From positions 186,001 through 250,000 of the forward strand of contig NZ_JBHLWO010000004.1 in the NCBI RefSeq assembly GCF_042432805.1: DNA of 64,000 nucleotides. The letters run 5' to 3'. This stretch comes from Olivibacter oleidegradans (GTDB taxonomy: Bacteria; Bacteroidota; Bacteroidia; Sphingobacteriales; Sphingobacteriaceae). The notes beneath the pieces are model-generated. The model had not been told where the DNA came from. It made no database searches and saw only the letters and a program-made list of their open reading frames with translations. The position numbers were made by a program, and so were the translations under genes. Positions 7,383-16,645 of the stretch are shown here, piece by piece; positions within the stretch are counted from its first letter, which is position 1, and each line of letters starts with the position of its first letter.

Positions 7383-8699
7383 ATGAAAAGCATATACTTA
7401 TTTATGATCTTGATTTATCTGGCATCCTGCAAAAAATTTGTTGAGGTCGATATGCCACCCAATCAGTTATTTTCCGAGAATGTCTTTAATGATAAAACTT
7501 CGGCAAACGCCGCATTTTCCGGTATATACAGTGAGTTATCTACTATAACGCACCCATTAAACGCAGATATACAGATCGCAGCGTCTATGTACAGCGGTAT
7601 TTTAGAATATACAAAATCTGAACAGAGCTATCTCGATTTTGGAAATAAGGCGATCCAGATCAATAACTCAATCGTAGGTAGTATGTGGACCGCTACATAC
7701 CAAACGATTTATCAGGTCAATTTGGCAATACAAAAACTCCAGGCTTCTTCTTTGGAGTTATCGTTGAAAAATCAATTATTGGGAGAAGCTAAGTTCATTA
7801 GGGCATTCTGCTACTTCTATTTTGTAAGTCTATACGGTGGTGTTCCATTAATTACGGAAAATGCATATGAAAATAATGCAGGAGAAGCTCGTGCTATACC
7901 TGCAGCAATACATGAACAGATTTTAGCAGATTTAACAGATGCTATCGAATTGCTTGCGGATATCCGAGGCGAGGGTGAGAAAATCAGGCCCGATTATTTC
8001 TCTGCTTGCGCTCTGTTATCTAAAGTGTATCTATCCGTTGGAAATTGGCAGAAAGCTTTTGACTTCGCATCTTTAGTTATTGACCAGGGAGAATACGAGC
8101 TGGAACAAGATTTGCGCAATGTGTTCGCAAAGGAAAGTAAAGAAACGATTTGGCAACTAAAGCCATCATTTCCTTTTTACAACACCAACATCGGTCGAAT
8201 TTTAACGCCTTCTTTAACAAATAACACGATTCCTAATTTCTGCTTAAGTGACCAATACATACGGTCATTTTTACCTGAAGACAAGAGATTTAAGGAATGG
8301 ATTGGAAATAAAACCGTCGAAGAAAGGTCTTTCGCATTTCCTTATAAATACAAAGTACAGTCAGGAGGAAATCTGACAGAATATCAAGTGATATTCAGAT
8401 TGGCCGAAATATATCTGATCCGGTCGGAGGCGGCTGTGAATCTTGGGAATTTTGAAGAAGCGCTGCAGGATATCAATAAAATAAGAGATCGTGCCGATCT
8501 GCCCCCTGTCGTTAATGAAATTTCGAAGACACATCTTATTGATATTCTCACTACGGAGGTACGTCATGAATTATTTACGGAATGGGCGAATGAATGGCTT
8601 GTTGAAAAGAGGCTTAATGATACTTCCATAAAGCTATGGCCGATTCCCTTAGCTCAGTTGGAGCTAAATCCAAATCTTGAACAAAATAATGGCTATTAA
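7383..8699 (+). CDS. SusD/RagB-family substrate-binding lipoprotein
   Basis: A 438-aa protein with a lipoprotein signal (MKSIYLFMILIYLASC, Cys at residue 16). The SusD fold shows as AFSGIYSEL, the TPR-like helices (GEAKFIRAFCYFYFVSLYGGVPLI), the RPDYFSACALLSKVYLSVGNWQKAFDFA repeat and the C-terminal EVRHELFTEWANEWLVEKRL. It forms the surface lid over the SusC barrel encoded just upstream and binds the nutrient. Its stop is followed one base later by the start of the TlpA-like gene, so all three are one operon. Confidence 0.93.
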   Translation: MKSIYLFMILIYLASCKKFVEVDMPPNQLFSENVFNDKTSANAAFSGIYSELSTITHPLNADIQIAASMYSGILEYTKSEQSYLDFGNKAIQINNSIVGSMWTATYQTIYQVNLAIQKLQASSLELSLKNQLLGEAKFIRAFCYFYFVSLYGGVPLITENAYENNAGEARAIPAAIHEQILADLTDAIELLADIRGEGEKIRPDYFSACALLSKVYLSVGNWQKAFDFASLVIDQGEYELEQDLRNVFAKESKETIWQLKPSFPFYNTNIGRILTPSLTNNTIPNFCLSDQYIRSFLPEDKRFKEWIGNKTVEERSFAFPYKYKVQSGGNLTEYQVIFRLAEIYLIRSEAAVNLGNFEEALQDINKIRDRADLPPVVNEISKTHLIDILTTEVRHELFTEWANEWLVEKRLNDTSIKLWPIPLAQLELNPNLEQNNGY

Positions 8700-8700
8700 A

Positions 8701-10065
8701 ATGAAAATCAGATTTTATTTGAGTGTATTTACTATCATATTATTTAGCATGAACGGTGCCTATGCCCAATCCATGGATATTAAGGAACTAAAGGTAAATG
8801 ACACTATACCCAGCGAGTTGCTACTAGGCACGCCAAAGGATAGAACTGAACCGATCAAATTTTCGGACATTAAAAGAAAACTTATAGTGATAGACTTTTG
8901 GGCAAGCTACTGTCAACCCTGTATCAATGCCCTTCCTAAATTTCAAAAACTTCAACATATTTTTAGAGATGAAGTGCAGTTCTTAATCGTTACACATGAA
9001 GACGAAAATCGGGTAGAAGGCTTACTGAGACGATCAGAAATTACAAAAGAGATTGACTTTTCCATACCATTTTTGGTTCGGGATACCATACTGAGAAAAT
9101 TGTTCCCACATCAGGTAATACCGCATGAAGTAATTATTGACTCCTCGGGTATCATTAAAGCCATTACATATGAATCGGAAATCACGGAAAAAAACATTCG
9201 CTTAGCTCTATACACCGATAAAATCAATGTAGCTTCCAAGAATGATTTTCAAGCTAATATCGATTCCATAAAATCGGACGAGCCTGAAATATGGTTATCT
9301 AGCCTACAGTTGGGAGGAAATGGTAGGGGCAGTGTAAAACACTATCGGAATAACGAATACATAAAATCCATAAGCTTGGAATTTACTCCGATAAATTTGT
9401 TTTATAAAGTTTATTCCTATTTCAAACTTGGTCAATTAGCTCCGCTGAATGTGAAAAGGGTTTTGGTACAGGTGAACGATTCTGCAAATTTTAAGAGATA
9501 TGCAAATAGAGATTTACGTCCATTACCTTTCTTTCCGAGCCGATTTCCATACTTACATTACAACAATCGTCAAGAATACGATAATGATAACACATATATC
9601 TACAAACTCCATGTACCTTATGGAACAGCAGATTCTAGTATTTTCCGTGTTGCGATGGAAGATTTAAATCGTTATTTCCCGATTAAGGGAAAGGTTGAAA
9701 AACGAAAGGTACCAGTGTGGGTTATCCGCCGGAATAATAAACAACCGATAAAACCTTCAGACGGCGATAGCTCCAGATTAATACTTACAAATACGGAGAT
9801 CGGCATTGTAAATAAGCCAATAGACGACATTTTCTTTTTACTGACCCGTTTTGTAAACGCTGATCCATTCATAAATGAAACTGGCCTGAAATATCCCATA
9901 GATCTTGTAGTAAATTTCAAAAACTCTAAGCTGCGAGATCCAAAAAATGGACTCGTTAACAATAGTCCTTTGGATAGCGAAATACTAAAAAACACGCTTG
10001 AGGACAAAGGATTGACAATGGTTCGGGAATATCGGGAAGTCGACTTATTAATCGTTAGTGACTAG
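8701..10065 (+). CDS. Secreted TlpA-like thioredoxin-fold protein with a long C-terminal extension
   Basis: A 454-aa protein from the ATG at 8701, one base after the SusD stop; the in-frame ATG at 8677 lies inside SusD. It has a signal peptide ending in GAYAQ and a redoxin domain (about residues 25-165) with the active site WASYCQPC. A domain of about 280 aa follows. Its last part (TGLKYPIDLVVNF ... LEDKGLTMVREYREVDLLIVSD) resembles the TIGR03435 type. TlpA proteins reduce disulfides or carry thiol chemistry in the periplasm. Its place after SusCD suggests work on an imported or surface substrate; that is inference. Confidence 0.8.
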   Translation: MKIRFYLSVFTIILFSMNGAYAQSMDIKELKVNDTIPSELLLGTPKDRTEPIKFSDIKRKLIVIDFWASYCQPCINALPKFQKLQHIFRDEVQFLIVTHEDENRVEGLLRRSEITKEIDFSIPFLVRDTILRKLFPHQVIPHEVIIDSSGIIKAITYESEITEKNIRLALYTDKINVASKNDFQANIDSIKSDEPEIWLSSLQLGGNGRGSVKHYRNNEYIKSISLEFTPINLFYKVYSYFKLGQLAPLNVKRVLVQVNDSANFKRYANRDLRPLPFFPSRFPYLHYNNRQEYDNDNTYIYKLHVPYGTADSSIFRVAMEDLNRYFPIKGKVEKRKVPVWVIRRNNKQPIKPSDGDSSRLILTNTEIGIVNKPIDDIFFLLTRFVNADPFINETGLKYPIDLVVNFKNSKLRDPKNGLVNNSPLDSEILKNTLEDKGLTMVREYREVDLLIVSD

Positions 10066-11083
10066 TTAGGCGATTTAATCCCCGTATTCTGGAGATTAGT
10101 ACGATATTATCATAATACAGCGCCGCTATAACGCCTTTATTATAAGCTAAGCTTTTGAAAATCTTGTTATTATGTAAAGGGAGATAAAAGCTCCCTTTAT
10201 ATTTTTCATTCATGAAATCGTAAATATCAACTGGCACATTTTTCAAATATTTCTGTCTCTCTTCATTGTCTGCTTTCAAGTTGGAACAGACAAAAATTAA
10301 ATTTTTATAGATACAGCTTTTTTTGTTCGTTACCAGCAATGGTTTTCGACGATCCATATCGGGATTATACTTGATTGTATCAATAGTGTTCAGTGTTTTT
10401 TTTCTATGCAGAGTAGTGTCAAAAATTACAATGTTGTTGTTATAATAGTGCATATAGATACAGAGGCCAAATGCCTCGGCATAGTGCAGCTGACCATCTG
10501 TACTTAGTCCGCTATTATTGCTTTTGAAAGTAATATCATGCTCCCATTGCGAAATCGGATCATTTGTATTGATATACCTAAATCTCATATCCTTGGTATT
10601 ACGAGAATACTGCCTGATCACGAAGGAGTGTCGGGAAATTCTTAGCGCATATGAAAAAGGGTTATCTGTTATTCTTTTTTGGGATAGTGGTTCAAGCTCG
10701 AAAATAGATGCAAGTTTTTTTGCAAAAAGGGTGACATCATCGCAATTTCCGCTCATTGAATAAGAGAATGTACTACCTATTATTGCCTTAAGAGAATCAG
10801 ATAAGTTCCATTGTAATGTCTCTGTCCTGAGAGCACTAAGATGCAGGACTTTTATGATGCCCGGTGAATCAGTTGAAAAAAGTATCTTCGAATCATCAAA
10901 ATATATTATTTCTCTTAAAGGACTGCCGAAGTTTATCCTTTTTGGGTCCTGTAACTCTATATCTAAAAATTTTCTAAAAAAACCGTTGCTGCGCTTATTT
11001 GGAAAATCGGTGTTTTCCCAGAGTAGGAAAACAAGGCTGAGACCAAGCAAGATTGCAGCAACGATTTTAAGAACAATTGTCAT
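10055..11083 (-). CDS. Membrane-anchored hypothetical protein
   Basis: A 342-aa protein with one N-terminal hydrophobic segment (IVLKIVAAILLGLSLVFLLW) and an extracytoplasmic part rich in repeated short beta-like segments (IIYFDDSKILFSTDSPG, LCIYMHYYNNNIVIFD, VIAALYYDNIVLISRIRG). This would suit a beta-propeller, but I cannot confirm the fold. It ends 11 bp inside the convergent TlpA-like gene. It is 10 bp downstream of the small-peptide gene and probably co-transcribed with it and the MauE-like gene. Confidence 0.65.
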   Translation of the reverse strand: MTIVLKIVAAILLGLSLVFLLWENTDFPNKRSNGFFRKFLDIELQDPKRINFGSPLREIIYFDDSKILFSTDSPGIIKVLHLSALRTETLQWNLSDSLKAIIGSTFSYSMSGNCDDVTLFAKKLASIFELEPLSQKRITDNPFSYALRISRHSFVIRQYSRNTKDMRFRYINTNDPISQWEHDITFKSNNSGLSTDGQLHYAEAFGLCIYMHYYNNNIVIFDTTLHRKKTLNTIDTIKYNPDMDRRKPLLVTNKKSCIYKNLIFVCSNLKADNEERQKYLKNVPVDIYDFMNEKYKGSFYLPLHNNKIFKSLAYNKGVIAALYYDNIVLISRIRGLNRLTSH

Positions 11084-11093
11084 GGCTGACTAA

Positions 11094-11381
11094 TTAGAAC
11101 TTAGTTGCTCCTCCGTTCCATTCCTCGATATTGTTTGGATTTCCGACTTCTTGAGCGCATTCTTGTCCCGAAGACGGACATAGTGCTTGGACTGTAGCCA
11201 AATCTCCTTCAAGTCCAAAGTTTGGATGGCTTTCATCTGTTATTCTGTACACTTCCTGAACTTTAGTCATCGGAGTTACTGAAACTTCAGCAGCATTTAC
11301 TTTGTTATCATCATTCATTACCCAGTTTGCAACACCGACCAACCCTGCGGCCAGTGTTATTCTTAAAATTATTTTTTTCAT
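11094..11381 (-). CDS. Small exported peptide, NVEALA/DUF6520-like
   Basis: A 95-aa protein with a hydrophobic leader (MKKIILRITLAAGLVGVANWVM) and then NKVNAAEVSVTPM. This recalls the leader region of Bacteroidota NVEALA-type peptides. The C-terminal part holds two cysteines (ALCPSSGQECAQE) and ends NGGATKF. It lies between a MauE-like membrane redox gene and a membrane-anchored hypothetical protein. A disulfide made with help from the MauE-like protein is a plausible inference. Family assignment is by resemblance only. Confidence 0.6.
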   Translation of the reverse strand: MKKIILRITLAAGLVGVANWVMNDDNKVNAAEVSVTPMTKVQEVYRITDESHPNFGLEGDLATVQALCPSSGQECAQEVGNPNNIEEWNGGATKF

Positions 11382-11492
11382 TTTTTTTGTTATTCAAGTT
11401 TATCTGTTAATTCGCTTTTCATGGTAGAAGAGACCGTCGTACAGTTGTTCATCATGGCGGTGGATGAGGAAATAAGGTGTTCAAAAATTTTT

Positions 11493-11966
11493 TCATAATC
11501 CTATTTGTTTTTGTTGGTTGGTTTCCTGAAGTGCGACTCCGGTTATGGCTAGAATTAAAAATATGATATTGAATATCAGATGCTCTTCCCAAGTGAGTGA
11601 TTCAACGGCTGCCGAGCACAAGCAAGACGTAAAATAACTGTAATTAACTAGCATGTATATATAAGCGGTAAATAAGCTCATAAGAAAAACCGATGCGTAC
11701 AAGCCTTTTAATCTTGTTTTATCTATACTTAATGCAACGGCCACTGCCAACTCAACCAATGGTGTCCCTATTGCAATTATGAAAGCATAATTCATAAGAA
11801 ATGGGGACTTACCCAATTCGCTGTAAAACCTCTCAAAGCGAATTGCCTTGTCAAATGCAGTTAAACCAAAAAGAGCAATGAGAAGAATAGCAACTACTTC
11901 CAATGTTATATCTTGCCAACTCTTCCTTTCCTTTTTTCTTTTTATGTCGATATACGAGGCATCCAT
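11493..11966 (-). CDS. MauE/DoxX-family redox-associated membrane protein
   Basis: A 157-aa protein with four membrane segments (DITLEVVAILLIALFGLTAF, FIIAIGTPLVELAVAVALSI, a segment around YASVFLMSLFTAYIYMLV, LIFNIIFLILAITGVAL). A Cys pair (SCLCSAA) lies in the loop before the last helix. MauE proteins supply redox equivalents for maturing periplasmic enzymes. The first gene of its set, it stands with the exported two-Cys peptide and not far from a TlpA-like protein, so a disulfide pathway is likely. Confidence 0.75.
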   Translation of the reverse strand: MDASYIDIKRKKERKSWQDITLEVVAILLIALFGLTAFDKAIRFERFYSELGKSPFLMNYAFIIAIGTPLVELAVAVALSIDKTRLKGLYASVFLMSLFTAYIYMLVNYSYFTSCLCSAAVESLTWEEHLIFNIIFLILAITGVALQETNQQKQIGL

Positions 11967-12279
11967 CTTAGTATCTTAAAAGTTGTGATCTAATATGATA
12001 AAGTTCTGAAAGTGAGAAATAAATCTTTGTATCAGTTTTCGAAAACTTTTGTCGGATATGAGACATGGTCTTGTCGTAAAAGACACAGATTCTTGTCACA
12101 AAAGCGATAAATTTTTAGGTCATTAAACATGCTTAAGCAGCCTTTATGTTAAACTAGAGCAGTTTTGAAAGAAATGTTGTGTGGAATAAAATGGTTTCAC
12201 CCCATAAAAATCGTCGGTGTGAAAATCTGCTTATTTTTGGCTTGATGTAGAGAAAACCTACGATTTTACAGTAGTGATT
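11967..12279. other. Intergenic region, no gene seen
   Basis: 313 nt between the MauE-like gene and the end of the Crp-like gene. AT-rich. It presumably holds the promoter of the MauE set. TTGTC recurs three times between about 12050 and 12100, but I see no clear operator, hairpin or small ORF. Confidence 0.4.
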
Positions 12280-12855
12280 TTATTTGATAATCTTGTACAG
12301 ATATCTCCTGTCAATTTGTAGGTATTGGGCCTGTTGTTCAATGGTCAATTTTCTGGCAAGATCAGGATATTCCATAAGAAAGTAATTATATCGGTCTGTT
12401 GCATTTTTAATTCGCAGCATGATCTCTCTTCCGGCACCTTCCACTACGGCCTCTTCATAAATTTCCAGCAGCATTCTGTACATATTGATGTTGTTGCGTG
12501 CAATGGCATCTGCGCGTAAAAGGTTAAGGGCGTATCCTTCTGTATCATTTAAAACCTGAATAAGTTCCTCTTTTTTTGTTCCGGATAGAAAGCCATTACC
12601 CGGCACTATAAAACCTTTGTCGATTATCCATAAGCAGTAGTCTCCACTGGATTTAGAAACCACACTTCTTACCAGACCACCTGTGATATAATAAAGATAT
12701 GCAGTAGAAATACCTGTAGGATAGGAAATCACCCAGCTTCGTTTAAATGAAATTGGGGAGAAGAGATCCTCTAACAACATGATGGTCTTTTCGTTAGCTG
12801 TTTTTAGGGATTGTAGTCTTTGTCGTAATTCCACCATAGCCTGAATTTTATTCAT
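12280..12855 (-). CDS. Crp/Fnr-family transcription regulator
   Basis: A 191-aa protein with a cyclic-nucleotide-binding-like domain (about residues 20-115, including YYITGGLVRSVV and a GFIVPGNGFLSGTKKEE region), a long dimer helix, and a short C-terminal helix-turn-helix (LTIEQQAQYLQIDRRYLYKIIK). This is the usual size of Bacteroidota Crp homologues. It has no Fnr-type cysteine cluster. It follows the mobilization genes across a terminator and may regulate the element or the MauE set; no evidence decides. Confidence 0.8.
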   Translation of the reverse strand: MNKIQAMVELRQRLQSLKTANEKTIMLLEDLFSPISFKRSWVISYPTGISTAYLYYITGGLVRSVVSKSSGDYCLWIIDKGFIVPGNGFLSGTKKEELIQVLNDTEGYALNLLRADAIARNNINMYRMLLEIYEEAVVEGAGREIMLRIKNATDRYNYFLMEYPDLARKLTIEQQAQYLQIDRRYLYKIIK

Positions 12856-12878
12856 AAAGGAAAAATTATTTTTTCAAT

Positions 12879-12919
12879 AAAATGGGTGGTGAGGGTGGCG
12901 CGGATTAACCACCCATTTT
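12879..12919 (-). terminator. Terminator of the mobilization operon
   Basis: Perfect 12-bp inverted repeat (12879-12890 and 12908-12919: AAAATGGGTGGT and complement) with a 17-nt loop, just after the stop of the coupling-protein gene. On the minus strand it is followed by ATTGAAAAAATAATTTTT, so the U-run is imperfect. Confidence 0.6.
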
Positions 12920-12940
12920 ACAATCGATTAAAAAAGTACT

Positions 12941-14953
12941 TTATAAAGACAGGGAAGTCTGTTCAGGAGGCGTTGGAATATTTTTTGGAAGGGTATCATT
13001 TTCTTTGGGAAGTGATCCGGTCATCTTTGCCAACTCTTTTGTTATCAACTGCTGTATATCATCTTTTATACTGAGATAGGTTTCCTGTATATCTGCTGCT
13101 GTTACCTTTTCAACAAGTGGTATATCTCTATAGGAAGCTTCTTCTGCCTTTATAACTTCATGGTCATTCTGTATTTCTGCATGAAAAATTTTCTGTGGTA
13201 TCTTACAGTCCGGGTTGTCGGCAACAACGCCAACAAACACGCCTGATGAAAGTGTTGCTATCTTGCTTGCCGGAATGGCGGCATCCAACTGCGTAGATTT
13301 TGAGATGGATGTGTCACTGCTGTTTATGCTCAGACTCTGTCGATCCTGAACAATTTTGCCAAACGTCTCCGATAACTTTTTTGCAGTATCGCCGGTCACC
13401 TGTCCGCTGATAATATTCCCGACAATTCCGGTTATTACATCTGCTTGGTCGGCCCCGTAATCTTTTTTTAGCTGGCTGAAATCCTGAACGGCTAATACCG
13501 TGGCCACTTTGTTGCTCCTTGCTGTGGCAATAAGGCTATCAATATTGTTAAAGTAGATCGTTGGAAACTCATCAAAAATAAGGCTGCTTTTAAGTTGGCC
13601 TTTCCTGTTGACCAGTTTTATCATTCTTGAAATGAAGAGGGAAAGTATAGGGCCGAACACCTGTAGTTTCTGCGGGTTGTTACCAACGCATACGATTTTT
13701 GGAGCTTTTGGGTTATTAACATCCAAGGTAAAATCATTGCCGCTCAGAACATAATATAACTGGGGCGAGGATAATCTGGCCAATCCGATTTTTGCGCTGG
13801 CGATCTGCCCCTCCAGCTGCTCTTTTGCGTTATTCTGAAAAGCAGATATAAATGGGTTGATCAGTACCTTGATCTGCTCCTCCTGTTGTAATACGGCAAA
13901 AAGCGGATCGTAATCCACCTGCATTAGCTCTATAACATGCGGCAAGGTACAATATCTCCCATTTTCATACTTCCGAAGAAACCAGATAATGGCTGTTAGG
14001 AAGTTTATGGGACTCTCTACAAAGAAGTCACCTTCCTTTTTTATCCAGTCGCGGTTAAGGCCAAGCATAATGGTACGGCTTGCCTCCGTAGCATCGGTAA
14101 TATCGTCCATACTTTCGGGATCCAAGGGATTGCACCGGTGATATATTTTCTCGAAATCAATCACCCAGAAAGTTGGCTTCACGGCATAATTCTTCCGATA
14201 TCTCAATAATGCATTATAGGTAATCCTGGACAGATCATCGAATTTAAAATCATATAAGAAGACGGAGAACCCCTTTTTTATATGCTGATCAATGATATGG
14301 CGGATGACAAAATAACTTTTCCCTGCACCGGGGGTTCCCGCTACCAATAGTCCTCTGAAAAGATTGATAAAGTTTATCCAACCGTTCCTTATCTTCCCCT
14401 TAAGCTGATATTTTGTCTGAAGGTTAACGGAAAATTCGTTTTCCAATAGCCGTTCTTCCTGTGGAAAGGTTTCATTCTCTGTATTGAAGATATCATGGCT
14501 AAGCTTTTCTTTTAATAGCCTTGAGAGGTATACGCCTCCCGTTAGGATCAGGAGGTAACCTATTGATGTCATCAGCATATAGAGTGCTGCAATGACCGCT
14601 ATTCGTGTAGGGAGATAAAAACAAAGTATACTTATGAAGTAAAGTAACAGTCCGGTAATAATATAGCAAACGATCACCCTTACCTTCATCTTTTCATCCT
14701 TTTTGCCCTTTGCTCCCAACAGGGATATCGACAGCAAACCCAGTGCAGCAAGTTTGGGCAAGAAGATGTGGGAATAAAGGCCCGTCTTTGCAATAACACT
14801 TATGATTCGATTGGTAATTTCTGCTGTCCAGCCCCATTGTTCAAAAACTTTATAACAGCATAGGTAAAAATGGATAGCCAATATGAATATGCTGATCAGT
14901 CTGGAAAAGTCTATAATTTTCCTTAAGCCCTGTATATCTTCTCCTGTGTTCAT
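12941..14953 (-). CDS. Type IV coupling protein (TraG/VirD4-like, Bacteroidota MobC)
   Basis: A 670-aa membrane ATPase. The first 145 residues hold four to five membrane segments. The Walker A motif GTPGAGKS is at residues 206-213 and a Walker B-like SSLIFDEFPTIYF lies further on, followed by VATVLAVQDFSQLKKDYG. Coupling proteins pump the relaxase-DNA complex into a mating channel. The gene overlaps the relaxase gene by 4 nt. No channel genes are present, so this element would use a helper's system. Confidence 0.9.
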   Translation of the reverse strand: MNTGEDIQGLRKIIDFSRLISIFILAIHFYLCCYKVFEQWGWTAEITNRIISVIAKTGLYSHIFLPKLAALGLLSISLLGAKGKKDEKMKVRVIVCYIITGLLLYFISILCFYLPTRIAVIAALYMLMTSIGYLLILTGGVYLSRLLKEKLSHDIFNTENETFPQEERLLENEFSVNLQTKYQLKGKIRNGWINFINLFRGLLVAGTPGAGKSYFVIRHIIDQHIKKGFSVFLYDFKFDDLSRITYNALLRYRKNYAVKPTFWVIDFEKIYHRCNPLDPESMDDITDATEASRTIMLGLNRDWIKKEGDFFVESPINFLTAIIWFLRKYENGRYCTLPHVIELMQVDYDPLFAVLQQEEQIKVLINPFISAFQNNAKEQLEGQIASAKIGLARLSSPQLYYVLSGNDFTLDVNNPKAPKIVCVGNNPQKLQVFGPILSLFISRMIKLVNRKGQLKSSLIFDEFPTIYFNNIDSLIATARSNKVATVLAVQDFSQLKKDYGADQADVITGIVGNIISGQVTGDTAKKLSETFGKIVQDRQSLSINSSDTSISKSTQLDAAIPASKIATLSSGVFVGVVADNPDCKIPQKIFHAEIQNDHEVIKAEEASYRDIPLVEKVTAADIQETYLSIKDDIQQLITKELAKMTGSLPKENDTLPKNIPTPPEQTSLSL

Positions 14954-16236
14954 GGTTGTTTTCGCTTTATCTGTCTTTTTTTCTTTTTGGAAGTAATAGA
15001 AGGTGCATATCCGGTATACTCGGGATTCAGAAGGTCTTTCAGTATTTTATCGGTTGTAGTGGAGACAGTCAGATTGGAAAAGTTGGTTTTTCCGGCATGT
15101 TGAAGGTGCTTTTCTTCACTGTGGGGTTTTAGGTAACTGTTTATTCTTTTTGGCTTCGCCAGATAGGTCTTGACCTTATCGTTTTCGGCAAGTTTTTCCT
15201 TCAGGGCTTTTGCACTGTAAGCTTTCCCAAGACTGCTGCCATTAAAAACGGTTTTACACCGGTGATCAATAAACGTGGTGCCGTATATAAATCCTTCTTC
15301 GTTCTGGCGGAAAAAAAGCGCTATCTCACTTTTCTGTAATTCGGTATTCAAGGTCTGTTTGGTGATGCCTTCATACCTGTTAAGCACCTGGTCGATCCGC
15401 TCTTTTAGATCATCGCGATACGGCTTCCTTTTCTCGACATTCTGTTCAAACTTTCTTTCCAACCGTTTAAGGATAGGTTTACTATAAAAGCTGCTTGCTT
15501 TGATCGGAACTCCAACCTTATTGCCCTGTCTGTCCAGCACTGAATAAAGAAGACCTTTTTTTCTGAACATTTCGCTTTCCTCACTCCCCCTGTCTGCCAC
15601 GACATTGAACTGTTTGAGCACTGCATTAAATTCTGCAAGTGACGTGAACTTATAGCTATTCATCACCGTCGTAACCACACTGCCGATTGCCCTTTTGGTA
15701 GGCAAATGACCATATTGTATTCTCTCAGGATCAATTGCCTTTATAGCTGGCTCTGGATGATATGTTTTGCTCTCCGCTTTTATCAGGCCAAATTCTTTCT
15801 CTATGAATTTTCTTGCCTGTTCCGATTTTATCCTTCCTATGTTATGTAGGTTGATAGAGTTGCCATCCTTTTTTATATTTACCGTTGCGATGTGGAAATG
15901 CTGATGGGAAACATCGTGATGCCGATATACCAGAAAAGGTTGGTCACCAAACCCGATACCTTCCATATAGGCTGCTGCGATCTGTTGCATTTCAGCGTCG
16001 ACCAATTTTTCACTTGAATGGAAGTTAAGTGAAATATGAAGTGCATTCGTTTTTACGCTTGGTTTGAGATTGGTTAGATGTTCAAATCGCGTAAGTTTAT
16101 GAGCGAAATTCAACTTTTTGATGTCATCTGCAAACCCACTGGCCATAATCAGCGTGGCAGAACCTTCCGCAACCTTCTGCTCGTTATAATGCAATATGCC
16201 CCGAATACTTTTACCTATCATGATCTTTGCAACCAT
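14950..16236 (-). CDS. MOBP-type relaxase (Bacteroidota MobB)
   Basis: A 428-aa protein with the relaxase three-His motif (H111, H113, H115 in RHHDVSHQHFHIATVN). Conserved strands come before it (NALHISLNFHSSEKL), with the early tyrosine in ILHYNEQK as the likely nicking residue. The C-terminal tail is very basic (KKKKRQIKRK). It nicks oriT and leads the strand into the recipient. It overlaps the accessory gene upstream by 19 nt and the coupling-protein gene downstream by 4 nt. Confidence 0.9.
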   Translation of the reverse strand: MVAKIMIGKSIRGILHYNEQKVAEGSATLIMASGFADDIKKLNFAHKLTRFEHLTNLKPSVKTNALHISLNFHSSEKLVDAEMQQIAAAYMEGIGFGDQPFLVYRHHDVSHQHFHIATVNIKKDGNSINLHNIGRIKSEQARKFIEKEFGLIKAESKTYHPEPAIKAIDPERIQYGHLPTKRAIGSVVTTVMNSYKFTSLAEFNAVLKQFNVVADRGSEESEMFRKKGLLYSVLDRQGNKVGVPIKASSFYSKPILKRLERKFEQNVEKRKPYRDDLKERIDQVLNRYEGITKQTLNTELQKSEIALFFRQNEEGFIYGTTFIDHRCKTVFNGSSLGKAYSAKALKEKLAENDKVKTYLAKPKRINSYLKPHSEEKHLQHAGKTNFSNLTVSTTTDKILKDLLNPEYTGYAPSITSKKKKRQIKRKQP

Positions 16237-16628
16237 TTTTCAGCAAGTTTTGAAACGATATCCAATAGCCGTTCTATTTTTGGTTCCATCTGTTTATAGG
16301 TACTGGCTGTTTTAAGGGCAAAAAAAGCCCGTTCAGCCTCACTCTGACTGGTGTGAAAACGATGCGTCTGCTGATTGATATTGACACCTATTGCTTTGAT
16401 CTCTTTTCTTATCAATGCAAGCTCTTCCATAGGACCATTCATAGAAACATCCCTATGCAGGTAAGTTATCCGTTGTTTTAAGAGCGTCTTTCTGACCACT
16501 TCTCCAATGCTCCTGCAATTACTTTCTTTCCGGATTTTTTCGAGCTTATTAAACTCATTTAAAGTGACTCTAATAACAATCGGATTAGTAAGTACCTGTT
16601 CTTGATTTTTGATTTCTTTCCTTGGCAT
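16218..16628 (-). CDS. Relaxosome accessory protein (mobilization protein, Bacteroidota MobA / MobC family)
   Basis: A 136-aa protein with an N-terminal ribbon-helix-helix-like segment (PIVIRVTLNEFNKLEKIRKESNCRSIGEVVRKTLL). The helical remainder is typical of proteins that bind oriT beside the relaxase (ALIRKEIKAIGVNINQQTHRFH). It is the first gene of the mob operon and directly follows the oriT-like region. Confidence 0.85.
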   Translation of the reverse strand: MPRKEIKNQEQVLTNPIVIRVTLNEFNKLEKIRKESNCRSIGEVVRKTLLKQRITYLHRDVSMNGPMEELALIRKEIKAIGVNINQQTHRFHTSQSEAERAFFALKTASTYKQMEPKIERLLDIVSKLAEKWLQRS

Positions 16629-16645
16629 AAATCACACCTTTTAGA

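Noticed and set aside
8677..8700. Start of the TlpA-like gene at 8677
   Set aside because: It would lie inside the SusD gene and put eight residues before a good signal peptide that starts at 8701.
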